Part shown: piece after piece, positions 9,624 through 20,198 of the stretch
Numbering within the stretch: the first letter of the stretch is position 1
Layout: each line of letters starts with the position of its first letter
Source: Apostichopus parvimensis
Lineage: Eukaryota; Echinodermata; Holothuroidea; Aspidochirotida; Stichopodidae
Length of the DNA: 20,198 bases
NCBI GenBank assembly: GCA_000934455.1
Contig: KN889501.1
Coordinates: 14,293 to 34,490, forward strand
Direction of reading: 5' to 3'
Notes under the pieces: generated by a model
The model's database searches: none
Told to the model about the DNA's origin: nothing
Seen by the model: only the letters and a program-made list of their open reading frames with translations
Program-made: the position numbers and the translations under genes

Positions 9624-9945
9624 TGTGTTTCAGGTCCCTGGGAGTTCAATAGTGCACAATGCATGTCACACATATACATATATAACCCCACTTGTGAAGT
9701 GTGTAGCTGTAATGAATTCATGTGTTTGAGGTCCCGTGGCTGGGAGTTCACTAGTGCTCAATGTAAGTCACACATATAAATAGATAACCCCATGTATAAC
9801 TTAAAATGAAAGCATGTGTTTGAGGTCCCCGTGGCTAGGAGTGCACCATGTAGGTCACACATAAATACATAGCCCGATGTGTGAAGTTTGTAGCTGTAAT
9901 AAAATCATGTGTTCAAGATTTCCTGTGGTTGGGAGTTCATAGTTA
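9624..9945. repeat. 93-97-bp tandem repeat, about 3.4 copies
   Basis: TGTGTTT or a variant begins units at 9624, 9721, 9815 and 9908. Units share GGGAGTTCA, GTCACACATA and TGTAGCTGTAAT segments and differ by small gaps. Confidence 0.8.
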
Positions 9946-12900
9946 CCACCAACATATTACAGTAACTAATACGAGACATTTGAAATTTACATGCACATGT
10001 CATATTACCTGTTTCAAAATCACTTAAGGCAACCAAAAAAACTTAATTTGGTATTCGTATGAATTTGACCAAGAAGAAAATTTGATATGTTTGTGGAACT
10101 GGTTAAGGGGAAGTGGGTTTATCTGACTGAAGGATATAAACTTTCATCTTATCATTTAGGTTAGCAGTGGTTTGTTGAGTCTTAAAGCCTCATTTAGACA
10201 TTTGCAGATGCATCATCTTTCTTATATGTGTGGCATAGTCACAATCCCCATGCATTGGGTAGTCCACCCCCCCCCCCACTCCCCATTTCAAACTTCAGTT
10301 TATGGGGCATTTCTTTGATGATATTTGTTTCTATGAAATATTCAGTTTTTATGATATTCTCCAAGTGTGTTCCTTTCATGATTAATTTTTTTCCCAGGTA
10401 TGTTTGTATGTGAGAATGAGAGAACAGGTCTTGTTCATAACAAAGATTAGAGAAAACCAAGTAAGAGAGATATTTATGGTCACATGATCATGATTCAGAT
10501 ATAAAGGGACCCCTGAGGTTGTTGGCTTTATCCTCTTAAGCAATGGTGATATCTTTTCTGGCAGTCTCAAATTTTTTTTTTTTGGATGGAATTTTTCTGT
10601 TAAGATTATGTTGGCTCACTGTACTTTTCCCATGAAATTGAGTAGCCTGCCTATAGTATTTTTCATTAAAAAGTCTGAAAATTGTGTTTTCCTGTTTTGA
10701 TGCAATCTCTCGGCCATAGTGTGTATGTAGGCCTAGTTATTAGTTTCTTTGCTGTTCTGTGTGTATTCATCAGTAGAATGTAATCATGTGGTTTTAATTA
10801 CGTTTATCTGAGGGGAATTAAATCTTAACATTTTTAATAGTACGACTTAAGCTCGTAGACTCTTCATCTTTTCTGTTTGATCATGTAACTGGTGTCATTT
10901 CCCCATAATTGTGGGAAATAATGTAAAACCTTGATAACTTTTGATGACAATAAAGTTGGATCGGAAATCCACACGGTTTAAACCTGAAGATTATTTTCTT
11001 GCAATTGTAAACGGATGACAATATTGAGTTTTTTGAAAGACTGATGTAGTTAAACAGCCGCACATTGTTCCTATCTGTGCTTGGAATTGCAGTGTTCACC
11101 TGATGAAGTTTCTATTTCAAACAATTTAGAAGAAAAAATGTTTGAAGTTAAAACATCTGGCTCTTGTCTCCATCTCAATAAGGGAAAGATGATGGTTGGT
11201 CGGCTTTCTTTCTCCTTAAAAGCTCTCTTACTTGGTGTTGGCCCAGATCAAGTACTCACAGGATTCGACACTATAAACCCATTGCAGTGTAAATTCATTT
11301 ACCTTGAATGTATTATTTCTAATGTAAAACATTTCAGCAAAATGTCCCAATTTGCCTTTTCTAGAGAACGTACATGCATTTCATCATTTGTGTTTGTTAA
11401 ATGATTATGCTGTTCTGATTGTCAAAGTCCAGAATTAACCCTTAGTTTTTTGTACCACTTAATATAAGATTGACTTATGTATTATGGAGGTGGGTATGTA
11501 TTGTTTAATAAGCCGGAAGTCCCATCTTCCCTGCCCTCGCCTCTCCCTCGTACTTCCAAGTCCTATCTAGAGAACATTAAACAGAGTTTTAGTTAGACTA
11601 CTTAACAGTAAATCTCCTTTACACCGACAAAATATCAGAACTGATTGGCATTCATCCAGCTGTGATAAGCATATCTGGGGTATGGGTAGGCGGGGGGGTT
11701 TTGGGGGAGACATTAAACTAGGCCTGGTAACATTCAACATTTCAAGCGACCAGAGTGCCATCTTGAGCTGTGAGAAATGGAATTTTACACATATGATCAT
11801 ACTATGGGTTTACCAATTGAAAATAATTTTCCCACCAATCAATCCTTCTGGGCTAGTTAAGTTTATAAATTAAACATAATTGAGCCAAACTAGAGAAGAG
11901 TGACAAAGAAATGTGCAATGTTAAAATACACAACTGTTTATTTGTAGCAACTGCTTTCCACTCCATAGTAACTTGAATAAAAAATAGGACTGAATTCACA
12001 TGCAAATCAAGGTGATAATGAAACAAATACAACAGCTTTCTGTAGAAATAAAAATCATCGAACTGCAATATAGACATCAGTACTTCCACAATATATCTAT
12101 CTATTTGTTTGAAATATCTATTTGTTTGAAATGGCTCAAGGAATGTTAGATGAAACGACTCACATAGATTGGCATTTATTGTATTGATTCTCAAACAGGG
12201 GAAACAACTAAAAGTAAATCTGTAAGAGAAAAGTGACTGTCAAAGTATCAAAATAATTTCAAATGGCTGGAATTGGGTCAGAATCAGTGACCACAGTGAT
12301 ACCAGGTACCTCTCCAAACAGTGACCTCAAGTCATTGACCTCCCATACATATCAAATGAATAAATTTGAAAGAAATATTTGTAATTTCTTAAATTAATTT
12401 GTAATGTAATGTAATTTCTTAAAAAAAAGATTTAAAGCATTTAATATGCCAGCACCTCATAAGAATACACATTACATACATAATTGCTTGCATGCAAATT
12501 TTTGTATTAAATACAGATGTGCAAAAACAACCTCTTAAAAAGTACATAAATGCACAAAGCAGTTTACTAGTCAATTTAATATATATGCAAAGTGTTGCTT
12601 TGTAAATTGTGTGCTTGAGGAATGACTAATTTTTAACTACAAGAGTACACTTCACATTTAATTCAGTTCCACACTTTACTAAGGTGTTGTGTGGTGTAAT
12701 CAGTCGGAACACTCTAAATTAAAACAGTCTTGGCTTGTTGCCAACTAATTACCACATAGCATATATAATAAGCCTAATCACTTGCTATTAGCAATGTACT
12801 GGTCCCTTGGTTAATATGCAAATTAGGCTACTGTGAGGGTGTTGTTAGCCGAGGTTAAGTTTGACCTCCAAAAAGATGTCTGTTCCCAAATTCTCTCCAT

Positions 12901-13194
12901 GTGCCTACACTATAGTAGTACTAAATGACTATGTTTTTTAAGTAATTGCAGTTTGATTGTAATCGCTGTTTGATGGAATTTCAGTCAAACTGTATAATTT
13001 CCCACACACTTTCTTGAGAGAAAACTTCTCCGAGCACCATGAAAGATACAACTTTTCATATGAAATATTCAGCAAATGTGAAAATTGTATGAGGAACCTT
13101 TCAAAACCTATATGAAAGTTGAACAAAATTGAAATATTGTTGGTATAGTAAAGTGGACAAGGTGCATTTCAGTGGATACACCCAAGGGAAGACG
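9946..13194. other. Intergenic, no gene recognised
   Basis: About 3.2 kb of AT-rich sequence with a C run at 10268-10278 and a G run near 11691. Short frames on both strands have no recognisable domains. The longest + strand one (11081-11404) begins at TTG rather than ATG. Confidence 0.6.
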
Positions 13195-13744
13195 TATAAT
13201 AGCACAGAATTTTGTATACTGAATATTTTATATAGAATTTTGTAAACTGAATTTTGTATACTGAATATTTTATACATAATTTGTATACTGTCAGGTGGAA
13301 ACTTGAAGACATATGCATAGCACCTATGCAGAGAAAATTGACCCAACTTCACATAAAGAGTCTGTTTTTAATACCATCAGTTACTTATGATGCAAACAAT
13401 TTCCCCATACATCAAAATACTGGTTATTCCAATAAGTATAAATATATACATGTATAAATATATATATGTTTGTATTATAATAGCACAGAATTTTGTATAC
13501 TGAATGTTTTATATAGAATTTTGTATTCTGAATTTTGTATACTGAATTTTTTATACAGAATTTGTATACTGTCAGGTGGAAACTTGAAGACATAAGCATA
13601 GCACCTATGCAGAGAAAATTGACCCAGCTTCACATAAGAGTCTGTTTTTAATAACATCAGTTACTTATGATGCAAACAATTTCCCCATACATCAAAATAC
13701 TGGTTATTCCCAAAATACTGGTTATTCCAATAAGTATAAATATA
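13195..13744. repeat. 281-bp tandem duplication
   Basis: Copy one (13195-13446) and copy two (13476-13744) start with TATAATAGCACAGAATTTTG and stay nearly identical to CCAATAAGTATAAATATA. Each begins with smaller repeats of GAATTTTGTATACT. Copy two has an extra duplication of CAAAATACTGGTTATTCC. It lies beyond the presumed 3' end of the Ly6 gene. Confidence 0.9.
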
Positions 13745-13822
13745 GGTTAACAAATTTAGATTAAAAATGCCCTCATTAAACATGCACTGAAGATACAATG
13801 TCATTTTATGTCCAGCTAAATC

Positions 13823-13828
13823 TTTATT
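13823..13828 (-). terminator. Candidate polyadenylation signal for the Ly6 gene
   Basis: TTTATT on the + strand, so AATAAA on the - strand. It is the first canonical hexamer found about 700 bases past the Ly6 stop codon. Confidence 0.4.
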
Positions 13829-14529
13829 GTTTGAGATTTCATTACACAACTGCATATGAATGGTGATTATCATTAAAATATGAAAACAAATGCTGCCACC
13901 ACTTTTTAACAAACAAAAAAGAAAATAGTCAGGATTGTTACCAACAGATTTGGCTGTGAATATGACAGGCAATATCATTAGTTAAGAAATTTTAGAGAGC
14001 CTGAAAAACAACTTCTGTGGGAATCATGGAGGGAACAGGGTGGGAATTTTGGAAGCCAACCTGTGCAAAGGTCTTATTTCAACTACTGTGTACTGTCAGC
14101 AAATTAACAAAATATGTCCAATTTATAGTAAGGTGAGGGCAGGACAGTATTAAGGCATTGCCCACACTGGGGACATGATCTATAGAGAGAGAAGTTTGGT
14201 AGCACATTTCAAAATATCGCCTTACTACTGCTATAAATGTCTAATAAATAGATAATAACTACATTTTTAGCACCACTCTGTGACTTGCTTTTTCAAATTC
14301 AACAGCCTCCATTCCAGTTGTTCCATAGATAAATGTACATTTCTTATAACTTATAATTGCAATCTGCAAAATGAATCGATGAAATATTTCTATTTTTCCC
14401 TTTTCAGCAGGTTTGTTTGACAGCTGTGAATTGTACAGCAGATTCAAATGTGATGACAACACCTGAACATCAAATATAAAGATTGTGACCTTCAATCCAT
14501 GCAAGGCATGCAACAATAAGTAAGCTAAT
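13829..14529 (-). other. Ly6 gene 3' untranslated region (inferred)
   Basis: Lies between the stop codon and the first canonical polyadenylation signal on this strand. No repeat or structure is evident. Confidence 0.4.
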
Positions 14530-15434
14530 TCAGTAAATCAATTGTCTGACAATGTAGAAACCCATGGCAACCAACAGGACCGATGGTTTTCTGCTGCTGC
14601 TTGCCTTGCTTAAATTGCACAGATCCTCCTCGCAGCATGTCAGGCAACCCCATCCCTGACGGGATTCGTCACAGAAGTAAAGCTTCCCCAGCTGAGCAGT
14701 TGCAGCCTCACATCCTGCCTGTGAGGCACAGTACTTATCAATTCTCAGTTTGCCTCTCTCTTCTGAAAGCCCCAAACAAAACAGAAATTATCGTCAATGA
14801 TTCAAAGTATCATAAAATTACAATGAAAACTGATATATCACTTAGTCCTACTAATATGCAAAATGCAAGATCTGATTGCTATTTCAAGACGTATACTTTC
14901 ATTCCGAATACCAAAAGATTTCAATTATCATCAACATAAATCTTTCCAACAAAGCACCATTATGGACAAATTAAAAGCATTTGATAATGCAGTGAGAACT
15001 GCCCAAATGAAAGGACACTGAATGTGCGGGCAATGTTAGGCCCAGTAGCCAAGAAACCACCACGACTTTGGTCATATTGTAAAACCAACAGCTGTTTGAT
15101 CCAGTGAAGCCATGTAGCATTAGCGGTGCTTTCGATTATCCTTCTGAAATTTTTAGTGCAAGAGAATGGATTTACCTGAGTAAATGGTTTGTGTCAGACA
15201 TCGGTCCTGGTTTCTAGAACAACTGCTGATGTGATCCGTTCCAATGCAAAATTCATTGCCATCTTCTTTAGAACAACTGTAGCACTGCAGTCCATGACCT
15301 TGAAGAAAAATAGTGTTGAACAAGAGAGAATCACAATCATGTAAGTTATGATCTAACTTAAAGCAGCATTTTGAGTTTGGTCAGCACTTTTCACCGATAC
15401 CACCAAGAAATACTGGAAAAAAGATTGCAGCCAT
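14530..15434 (-). CDS. Ly6/uPAR three-finger protein, probably GPI-anchored (3 exons, 131 codons)
   Basis: Exons on the - strand: 15434-15395, 15298-15176 and 14762-14530, with GT-AG introns, both phase 1 as usual in this family. Exon 1 encodes a short hydrophobic start (MAAIFFPVFLGGI), with A at -3 and G at +4 around the ATG and an upstream in-frame stop; its weak donor GTGAAA makes it the least certain part. Exon 2 starts the domain with LQCYSC (17-22), then Cys31, 40 and 47. Exon 3 adds Cys66, 72, 85 and 94 and closes with CCEEDLCN (97-104), the family's signature end. Total is 12 cysteines, against the usual ten. SKASSSRKP and a hydrophobic tail (115-126) suggest a GPI site near Ser109-111. 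Such proteins act at the cell surface or as secreted ligands; no partner can be inferred. Confidence 0.85.
15395..15434 (-). CDS. Candidate signal-peptide exon of the Ly6 gene
   Basis: Thirteen codons plus one base, phase 1, which joins exactly to the exon at 15298 to complete a Gly. The intron would be 96 bp. The hydrophobic stretch is short for a signal peptide, so a different upstream first exon remains possible. Confidence 0.5.
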
Positions 15435-16234
15435 CGTTAATTTGTTTTTTTATTTCACCAAATGAACTTAATCAGCATTCAGCTGCAACATTGTAACGGA
15501 GATACTGAGGCAACCATAAACAAAGAAATTGTTGGGTGTGAGCTGAAAAAGCTGATTAGTCTTTCTTACAGAATTAACATCTAATGTCTCATATTGTTTA
15601 GCAGGGAACTTGATTACAAGAGTTTGAATTGGAAACTTGTGTTATATTACACTGAAAACTTTGCCAACCCTAGGCAATTGACCACCTGTTAGGATCTTTT
15701 TATGTTTTTCGTTTCGAGATATCACAATCTCAATTGATCCAATCAAGCTGTATTTTAATTTCTGGTCTAAAACTTTGTCTAAAATTACATGAACTGCCAT
15801 TGATCAACTATTTGTTTCATCTCAAGGATGTGTCACAATTAGCTGAAAATATGATCGAAAAAGCTAATAAAAAGTCATATAGCTAGTCACTAGGTGACAA
15901 CCATCCTCATGATGTTGTGTTCCAATGATTATTAAAGTTATGCAAGGAGTGTCACTGCAGTGGATTCATTACGCACTCATAATAACAAACAGTATTGGAT
16001 ATTGCAGCTTCAGCATCTCTGCTAGTAATTAGTATGATTAGTGTATATTGCGATTTAACTGTGCATAGATGTAATGTCCCTGTATTTACATGCAAACCAC
16101 CATACATATTAGACCTTATAAAAGTTATAGTGGGTAATGCTTGAACAAAGTTCGGCCTTACGTTTGTCATACAGCATGATTTGTCTTTACATTTCTACCT
16201 TAGGCCAAGTTGGCTAATCTACCTGTACTAGCAC
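15435..16234. other. Upstream of the Ly6 gene, nothing recognised
   Basis: Presumed 5' flank of the Ly6 gene. No core promoter motif can be placed with confidence. Confidence 0.5.
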
Positions 16235-16786
16235 TATAGTCAGTATTGCGAAGTTTTTTTTTTGTTCCACAATCACGAAGAATCTTCTTGGAATACAACG
16301 TGAAAACAGTTTGCAGGAAAGAAAGTTTGGCCGTGTATCATAATATAACACACTTCTCCCACCATATCAAGTATATTTTCAGGTGATTTATACCAGAAGA
16401 TATAGTTTTGGGGTGTTTTAAGGCTTAGGTGTCCGAACTTCGAAGTGTCCATGCTACTACTAGTTCTGTACTAGTTCTGCTAGAGTATTGCGAAGTTCGG
16501 ACACTCGGTCCCACAGTGTGGCGCTGGTGATAAAATTGGTGGCGCAGTTGCTCTTTCAGTAATTATAACAGACTTCATATATCTCTGTCATTTTATTGAC
16601 AAATATGTCAGTACTTACTTGCACATGGGTCATTTTGGAGAGAAAATAACTGTAGCTTTGTACTTTTTGGTGAAATTTGGCTCTTCCTGTAGGTTGTCAT
16701 GGTGAAATCGTGTATTTCTTAGGGGTGTCCGAACTTCGCAGTGTTCCGAACTTCGCAGTGTTCCGAACTTCGCAATACTGACTATA
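16235..16786. mobile_element. 552-bp MITE-like element with perfect 21-bp inverted ends
   Basis: 16235-16255 and 16766-16786 are exact reverse complements over 21 bp, beginning TATAGTCAGTATTGCG on the left. If the outer TA is taken as a target duplication, the ends start TAGTCAGTATTG. Inside, CCGAACTTCGCA motifs recur: three tandem copies of 16-17 bp (16725-16740, 16741-16757, 16758-16774), plus an inverted pair at 16429-16443 and 16491-16505 (14 of 15 matched). No transposase frame is present; the superfamily is not clear. Confidence 0.8.
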
Positions 16787-18126
16787 CTTCTATACTGTAG
16801 TATAGGCCTGAGTTAATTAGCACCTACCTAGGGCTAGTCGACATAGGCCTAGGTTACATACAATACATACCGTAATGCAAAGCATTTATCAACACGAATA
16901 CATTAAGTAGGACACTGTATGAGCACAAATACAAACGCGGAACGTAGCAAACTGTGTATCTTTTCGAAATCATCAAAAGCAGCTCTGTTAATGCTTCACC
17001 CGATTCAAACTCACAGTGCAGATTGCACTAACGTAGTACTAACACTACAGTAACACAGAAAATTATGGATAACACTAGTGCAGTACAGTATACTGTTACT
17101 ATAAACTAGTGTTATATTTTCCTAGTATAGTGTACTAGTAACCCTTGGCGATTGCGTAATGTAGTTTGTGTAAGGTGGCATATATCCATGAAGGCCTCCG
17201 CTCAAGTCTGTTTCTATCAGGAAAGAGCCGAAAAGAAACAGACTGTTTTGTTTGTTTGGACATGATATCAAACAAGATCTTTTTTTTTCTTGGGGGAGGG
17301 GGAAGGGGGTTGGAAGTCAGAGTTCACATTGGAAGTAAATGGGTCAATTGAGGCATTTTTAGACCACTTTAGGCCTCCCAGGAACAGCGTACGAAATTGT
17401 TTCTCTACGGAATAAAGAGATTTGTTTACAGGTAACGATAACTTCAGGCAACATTTGTTATTGTCATGATACGGAAAATTGAATGTGCCATGAATGACCA
17501 ACGTATCAGCCGTCCAATGATGGGCAGGGTTTTAGCTAGTCAAAACTTCTACATGGACTTTAAAGTCCACATTACTTTGGCGATTTAGTGTGTCAATTGG
17601 GCAGTTATAAGCCTATGGAGTATGATATTGTTGCAGGGACGACTGGCCTTTGCGGTGGAATGTTCGATGCATCTGTTGCCCTTATGCTATGCTAATCTTT
17701 TGTCCCTATGCTATGCGAATCACTTCCATATGAACTGAACATCCCAAGTTTGCTGTATCAAATATAGTATGAGATCATTACTGTAAGCTTGACCACATGG
17801 AACTACAACCACACGCTTTGACTACAGACTATGTATGCGTAATGAAAAGCCATATAATACCGTCAGAAAACATTGCCAAAACACGGCTCTCCCGTATAAA
17901 TGATCATGCTACAGTTCTGGTCGGCCTTTTGCGTAGGCTAATTTACACCTTTGCGGTTTCCATATGAACGAGAAAGTGAGAAAAGTAGGCTACTCTAGAA
18001 TTTGGGGGAGTTAAATTGACGCATTAAACCACAGTGTACCAAAAATGTATGTATGAGCTCACTGACCAGGACGAAAGCGTTTGACTTTTGTCCTGCAATG
18101 CGTGTACACAAAGCAAATCGGACGCC
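16787..18126. other. No gene recognised
   Basis: Contains perfect 11-bp inverted repeats at 17069-17079/17105-17115 and 17204-17214/17233-17243, a G-rich tract at 17292-17316 and a 16-bp palindrome TGGACTTTAAAGTCCA at 17554-17569. Short frames look like chance. Confidence 0.6.
17204..17243. repeat. Perfect 11-bp stem-loop
   Basis: AGTCTGTTTCT (17204-17214) pairs with AGAAACAGACT (17233-17243) across an 18-base loop. Confidence 0.8.
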
Positions 18127-18552
18127 CGTATGGAAAGCCGTTTTAACATTTAATAAGGAATTTCAGATATCTCGAAATACCAGGGAATTTCAGATATCTG
18201 AAATTGAATTCGAGAAATCTGAAATTGAATTCGAAATATCTGAAATTGAATTCGAGATATCTGCAATTCAATTTCAGATATCTGAAATAGAATTGCAGAT
18301 ATCTGAAAAAGAATTTCATATATCTCGAATTCAATTTCAGATATCTGAAAAAGAATTGCAGATATCTCGAATTCAATTGAGATATCTGGCAGATATCTCG
18401 AATTCAATTGAGATATCTGGCAGATATCTCAATTCAATTTCAGATATCTGAAATAAAATTTCAGATATCTCGAATTAGAATTGCAGATATCTTGAATTCA
18501 ATTTCAGATATCTGAAAATTCCCGATTAAATGTTAAAATGGCTTTCCATACG
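18127..18552. mobile_element. 426-bp foldback element filled with 18-bp palindromic units
   Basis: Ends are inverted repeats of 28 bp with one mismatch: CGTATGGAAAGCC then TTTTAACATTTAAT on the left (18127-18154), and the complement at 18525-18552. Similarity continues inward. The interior (about 18160-18515) is a run of units near 18 bp built on AGATATCT and GAATTC palindromes, such as TCAGATATCTGAAATTGAAT, in both orientations. No clear target-site duplication was found and no transposase is encoded. Confidence 0.85.
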
Positions 18553-18662
18553 CCCGCGCTGCAGATGATAAATGTTTACACAGTGTACGGTAAATGCGTA
18601 CGTGTTCGGCAAGCCAAATGCCCAATAAGTCGATATTCCAGGTACATCGGTCCAAAAAAACC

Positions 18663-18770
18663 CCAAGATTATCGCCGATGTTCCATGTAAGTTCATTCGA
18701 TAATCCAGGTTTTTCAACAATCAACCTGGATTATCGCTTGAAAAACATGGAACATCGGCGATAAACTTGG
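18663..18770. repeat. Long imperfect palindrome
   Basis: The 25-bp arm at 18663-18687 (core CGCCGATGTTCCATG) matches the complement of 18746-18770 at 24 positions. An inner 14-bp arm, CGATAATCCAGGTT at 18698-18711, pairs with 18723-18736. Together they could form a two-part hairpin of about 100 bases. Confidence 0.85.
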
Positions 18771-18885
18771 ATATATTCGATGGAAAATCTTGGATTATCG
18801 GTTGAAAAACTTAGATTTTCAGAGAAAACCTAGATTATCGGCGAAACTGGATGATCGTTCGCAAAACTTGGATTATCGAAAAAGT
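18721..18885. repeat. Degenerate tandem repeat of GGATTATCG units
   Basis: About seven loose copies of a 20-24-bp unit like GAAAAACTTGGATTATCG. It overlaps the right arm of the palindrome at 18663-18770, so both may belong to one element. Confidence 0.65.
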
Positions 18886-18910
18886 AAGAACAACTTGTAA
18901 ACAACGGCTT

Positions 18911-19124
18911 AAAGGGTGTGAAGACTGGCGCATAAAGAAACGTCTAAGTCGGTAATCTGACCTACTTTCGAATGAGGTGTAACAGAAGTGCTAGGCACCA
19001 CCATCGATGCCAGAAAATACACACACAGCTTGCTACCGTCTAACACTTCTGTTACACCTCATTGGAAACTAGGTCAGATTACCGGCATGAGACGTTTCTT
19101 TGTGGGCGAGTCTTCACTCCCTTT
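18911..19124. repeat. Long inverted repeat, about 80-bp arms, 53-bp loop
   Basis: The left arm 18911-18990 and the complement of 19044-19124 agree at roughly 85-90 percent by eye. Both contain AAAGAAACGTCT, GGTAATCTGACCTA and AATGAGGTGTAACAGAAGTG. Mismatches are spread evenly. A transcript of either strand would fold into a long hairpin. Confidence 0.85.
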
Positions 19125-20198
19125 AACACCCGTCCGAGATGTAATTCATTTCAACTACTATATTTTGTCCACTAAATTCTAATATGGTGCATCAAGTCTT
19201 TCTTTATGTGGAAATGAAAGTTATTTTGTCGATAAGATCAGGATTTCGTCGAAACCTCGTTACTAGAGACACCCTTTGCGCGAGTCAATGTTTTGGGTGT
19301 GTAAAGATGGCGCACGTGACCCTTCAAATCGCTGCAAAGTGTAATGTTGTCAGCGGGTGCGACATGACTTCTATGTGTAAACTTCTGTGGTTCACTCTAA
19401 CATGCATATGCGCATGATACGGCTAGTACCAACACCGCACGTCTACTCCCTATTTGCTTCATCTTCTGTTTTCCAGCTGGATACTTGTCTCCATATGCTT
19501 GGTTTGTGATATTTGGTAATCATTTATTCGTTTTACATGGCACTTATGTAATAGCCAAACCCAGCGGACCCTTCCGCCTAAATTATACATAAAACCCACG
19601 AACCTAGGCTTGGCAGAACTTATCATTGAGGAAATTCTGTGAGTCCCTAATGCACGAAACACGCGTTAACACTAGTGCTAGTATTACTAGTTTTAGTTTT
19701 CAGCAAAAACTAACTACTAACGTTAGCTGAAGACCCGGGCTGTTTGGTTGATATAACAACATGTGTTGTTTGAAGAAAACACAGTTTTTGATAGCAGATG
19801 TCGAAAATAGGTTGATATTTGAAGGTATTATGCGAAATTCTACATTATTAAAGCCTTCGTAATTGACGCACCCTCGTAATTGACGCACCTTCAAATATTA
19901 CTAGCAACGATACAGCAGGCCACCTAAACTTTTTGCAGTCAAGCAGAATGACATATTTCATAAGCTTGAATCCATTTCAGCTATTTGCTGACCAAATTGT
20001 AGTTTTTTATGCTTTTAACACCCACCCCCCAGTTTTGCAAAACAGGTAAAATTGACATTATTTAGGGCCTTTACCACTTAGTGATACTCCTTGGACAGTG
20101 CAAAAACTCAGGGGACATTTCAGGGGACACTTTTAATCTGAAGGTCTCTGGTGCCTAAAATCCAGGGACTGTTCCCGGAAGATGGGAACGCCTGGTTG
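19125..20198. other. No gene recognised
   Basis: Holds a CpG-richer patch around 19230-19450 with AAGATGGCG (19304-19312) next to CACGTG (19313-19318), and a two-copy repeat of CGTAATTGACGCAC near 19858-19888. Open frames of 64-77 codons show no domain. Confidence 0.5.

Noticed and set aside
11081-11404. 107-codon + strand frame
   Set aside because: It begins at TTG, has no recognisable domain and no convincing splice partners.
13101-13657. Minus-strand frames with YKI/QNS repeats
   Set aside because: They translate the short GAATTTTGTATACT repeats inside a tandem duplication.
16620-16700. Minus-strand ATG frame ending in phase 1 at a GTAAGT donor, as a first exon for the Ly6 gene
   Set aside because: The encoded peptide is not hydrophobic enough for a signal peptide and the site lies inside the 552-bp inverted-repeat element.
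18053-18451. 132-codon frame rich in EISEIEF repeats, and mirror frames on the other strand
   Set aside because: All come from the 18-bp palindromic satellite in a foldback element; several frames on both strands are open at once.

Overview
The window looks like nuclear DNA of a marine invertebrate animal. It has split genes with GT-AG introns, long AT-rich non-coding stretches, a tRNA-derived SINE, hAT-like and other short inverted-repeat elements, and many minisatellites. A deuterostome such as an echinoderm fits the repeat style, but that is an impression; no species can be named from the sequence.

Left part (1-7760, + strand). The 3' part of a poly(ADP-ribose) polymerase (PARP) gene lies here as eight exons at 676-797, 1844-1934, 2281-2458, 2728-2841, 4196-4395, 4932-5024, 5888-6011 and 6473-6600. 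All phases join without a break and give 349 codons. They cover the helical regulatory domain and the whole ADP-ribosyltransferase domain with its His-Tyr-Glu triad. The 5' exons lie left of the window. The introns and 3' untranslated region hold a hAT-like MITE with an 8-bp target duplication (266-607), a 42-bp minisatellite, a tandem array grown from the exon 5/intron junction, the SINE, a G-rich tract and an exact 44-bp, 10-copy array of hairpin-forming units.

Middle part (7760-13800). This is mostly featureless AT-rich DNA between two converging genes. It holds a 93-97-bp tandem repeat, a 281-bp duplication, two G-rich tracts and one weak candidate terminal exon.

Right-middle part (13820-15440, - strand). 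A compact three-exon gene encodes a Ly6/uPAR three-finger protein, probably secreted through a short signal peptide and GPI-anchored. The two introns are both phase 1, as is usual for the family.

Right part (15440-20198). No gene is recognised. The stretch is rich in inverted-repeat DNA: a 552-bp element with perfect 21-bp ends, a 426-bp foldback element filled with 18-bp palindromic units, and two further long hairpins at 18663-18770 and 18911-19124. The PARP and Ly6 genes show no functional link; their convergence looks incidental.
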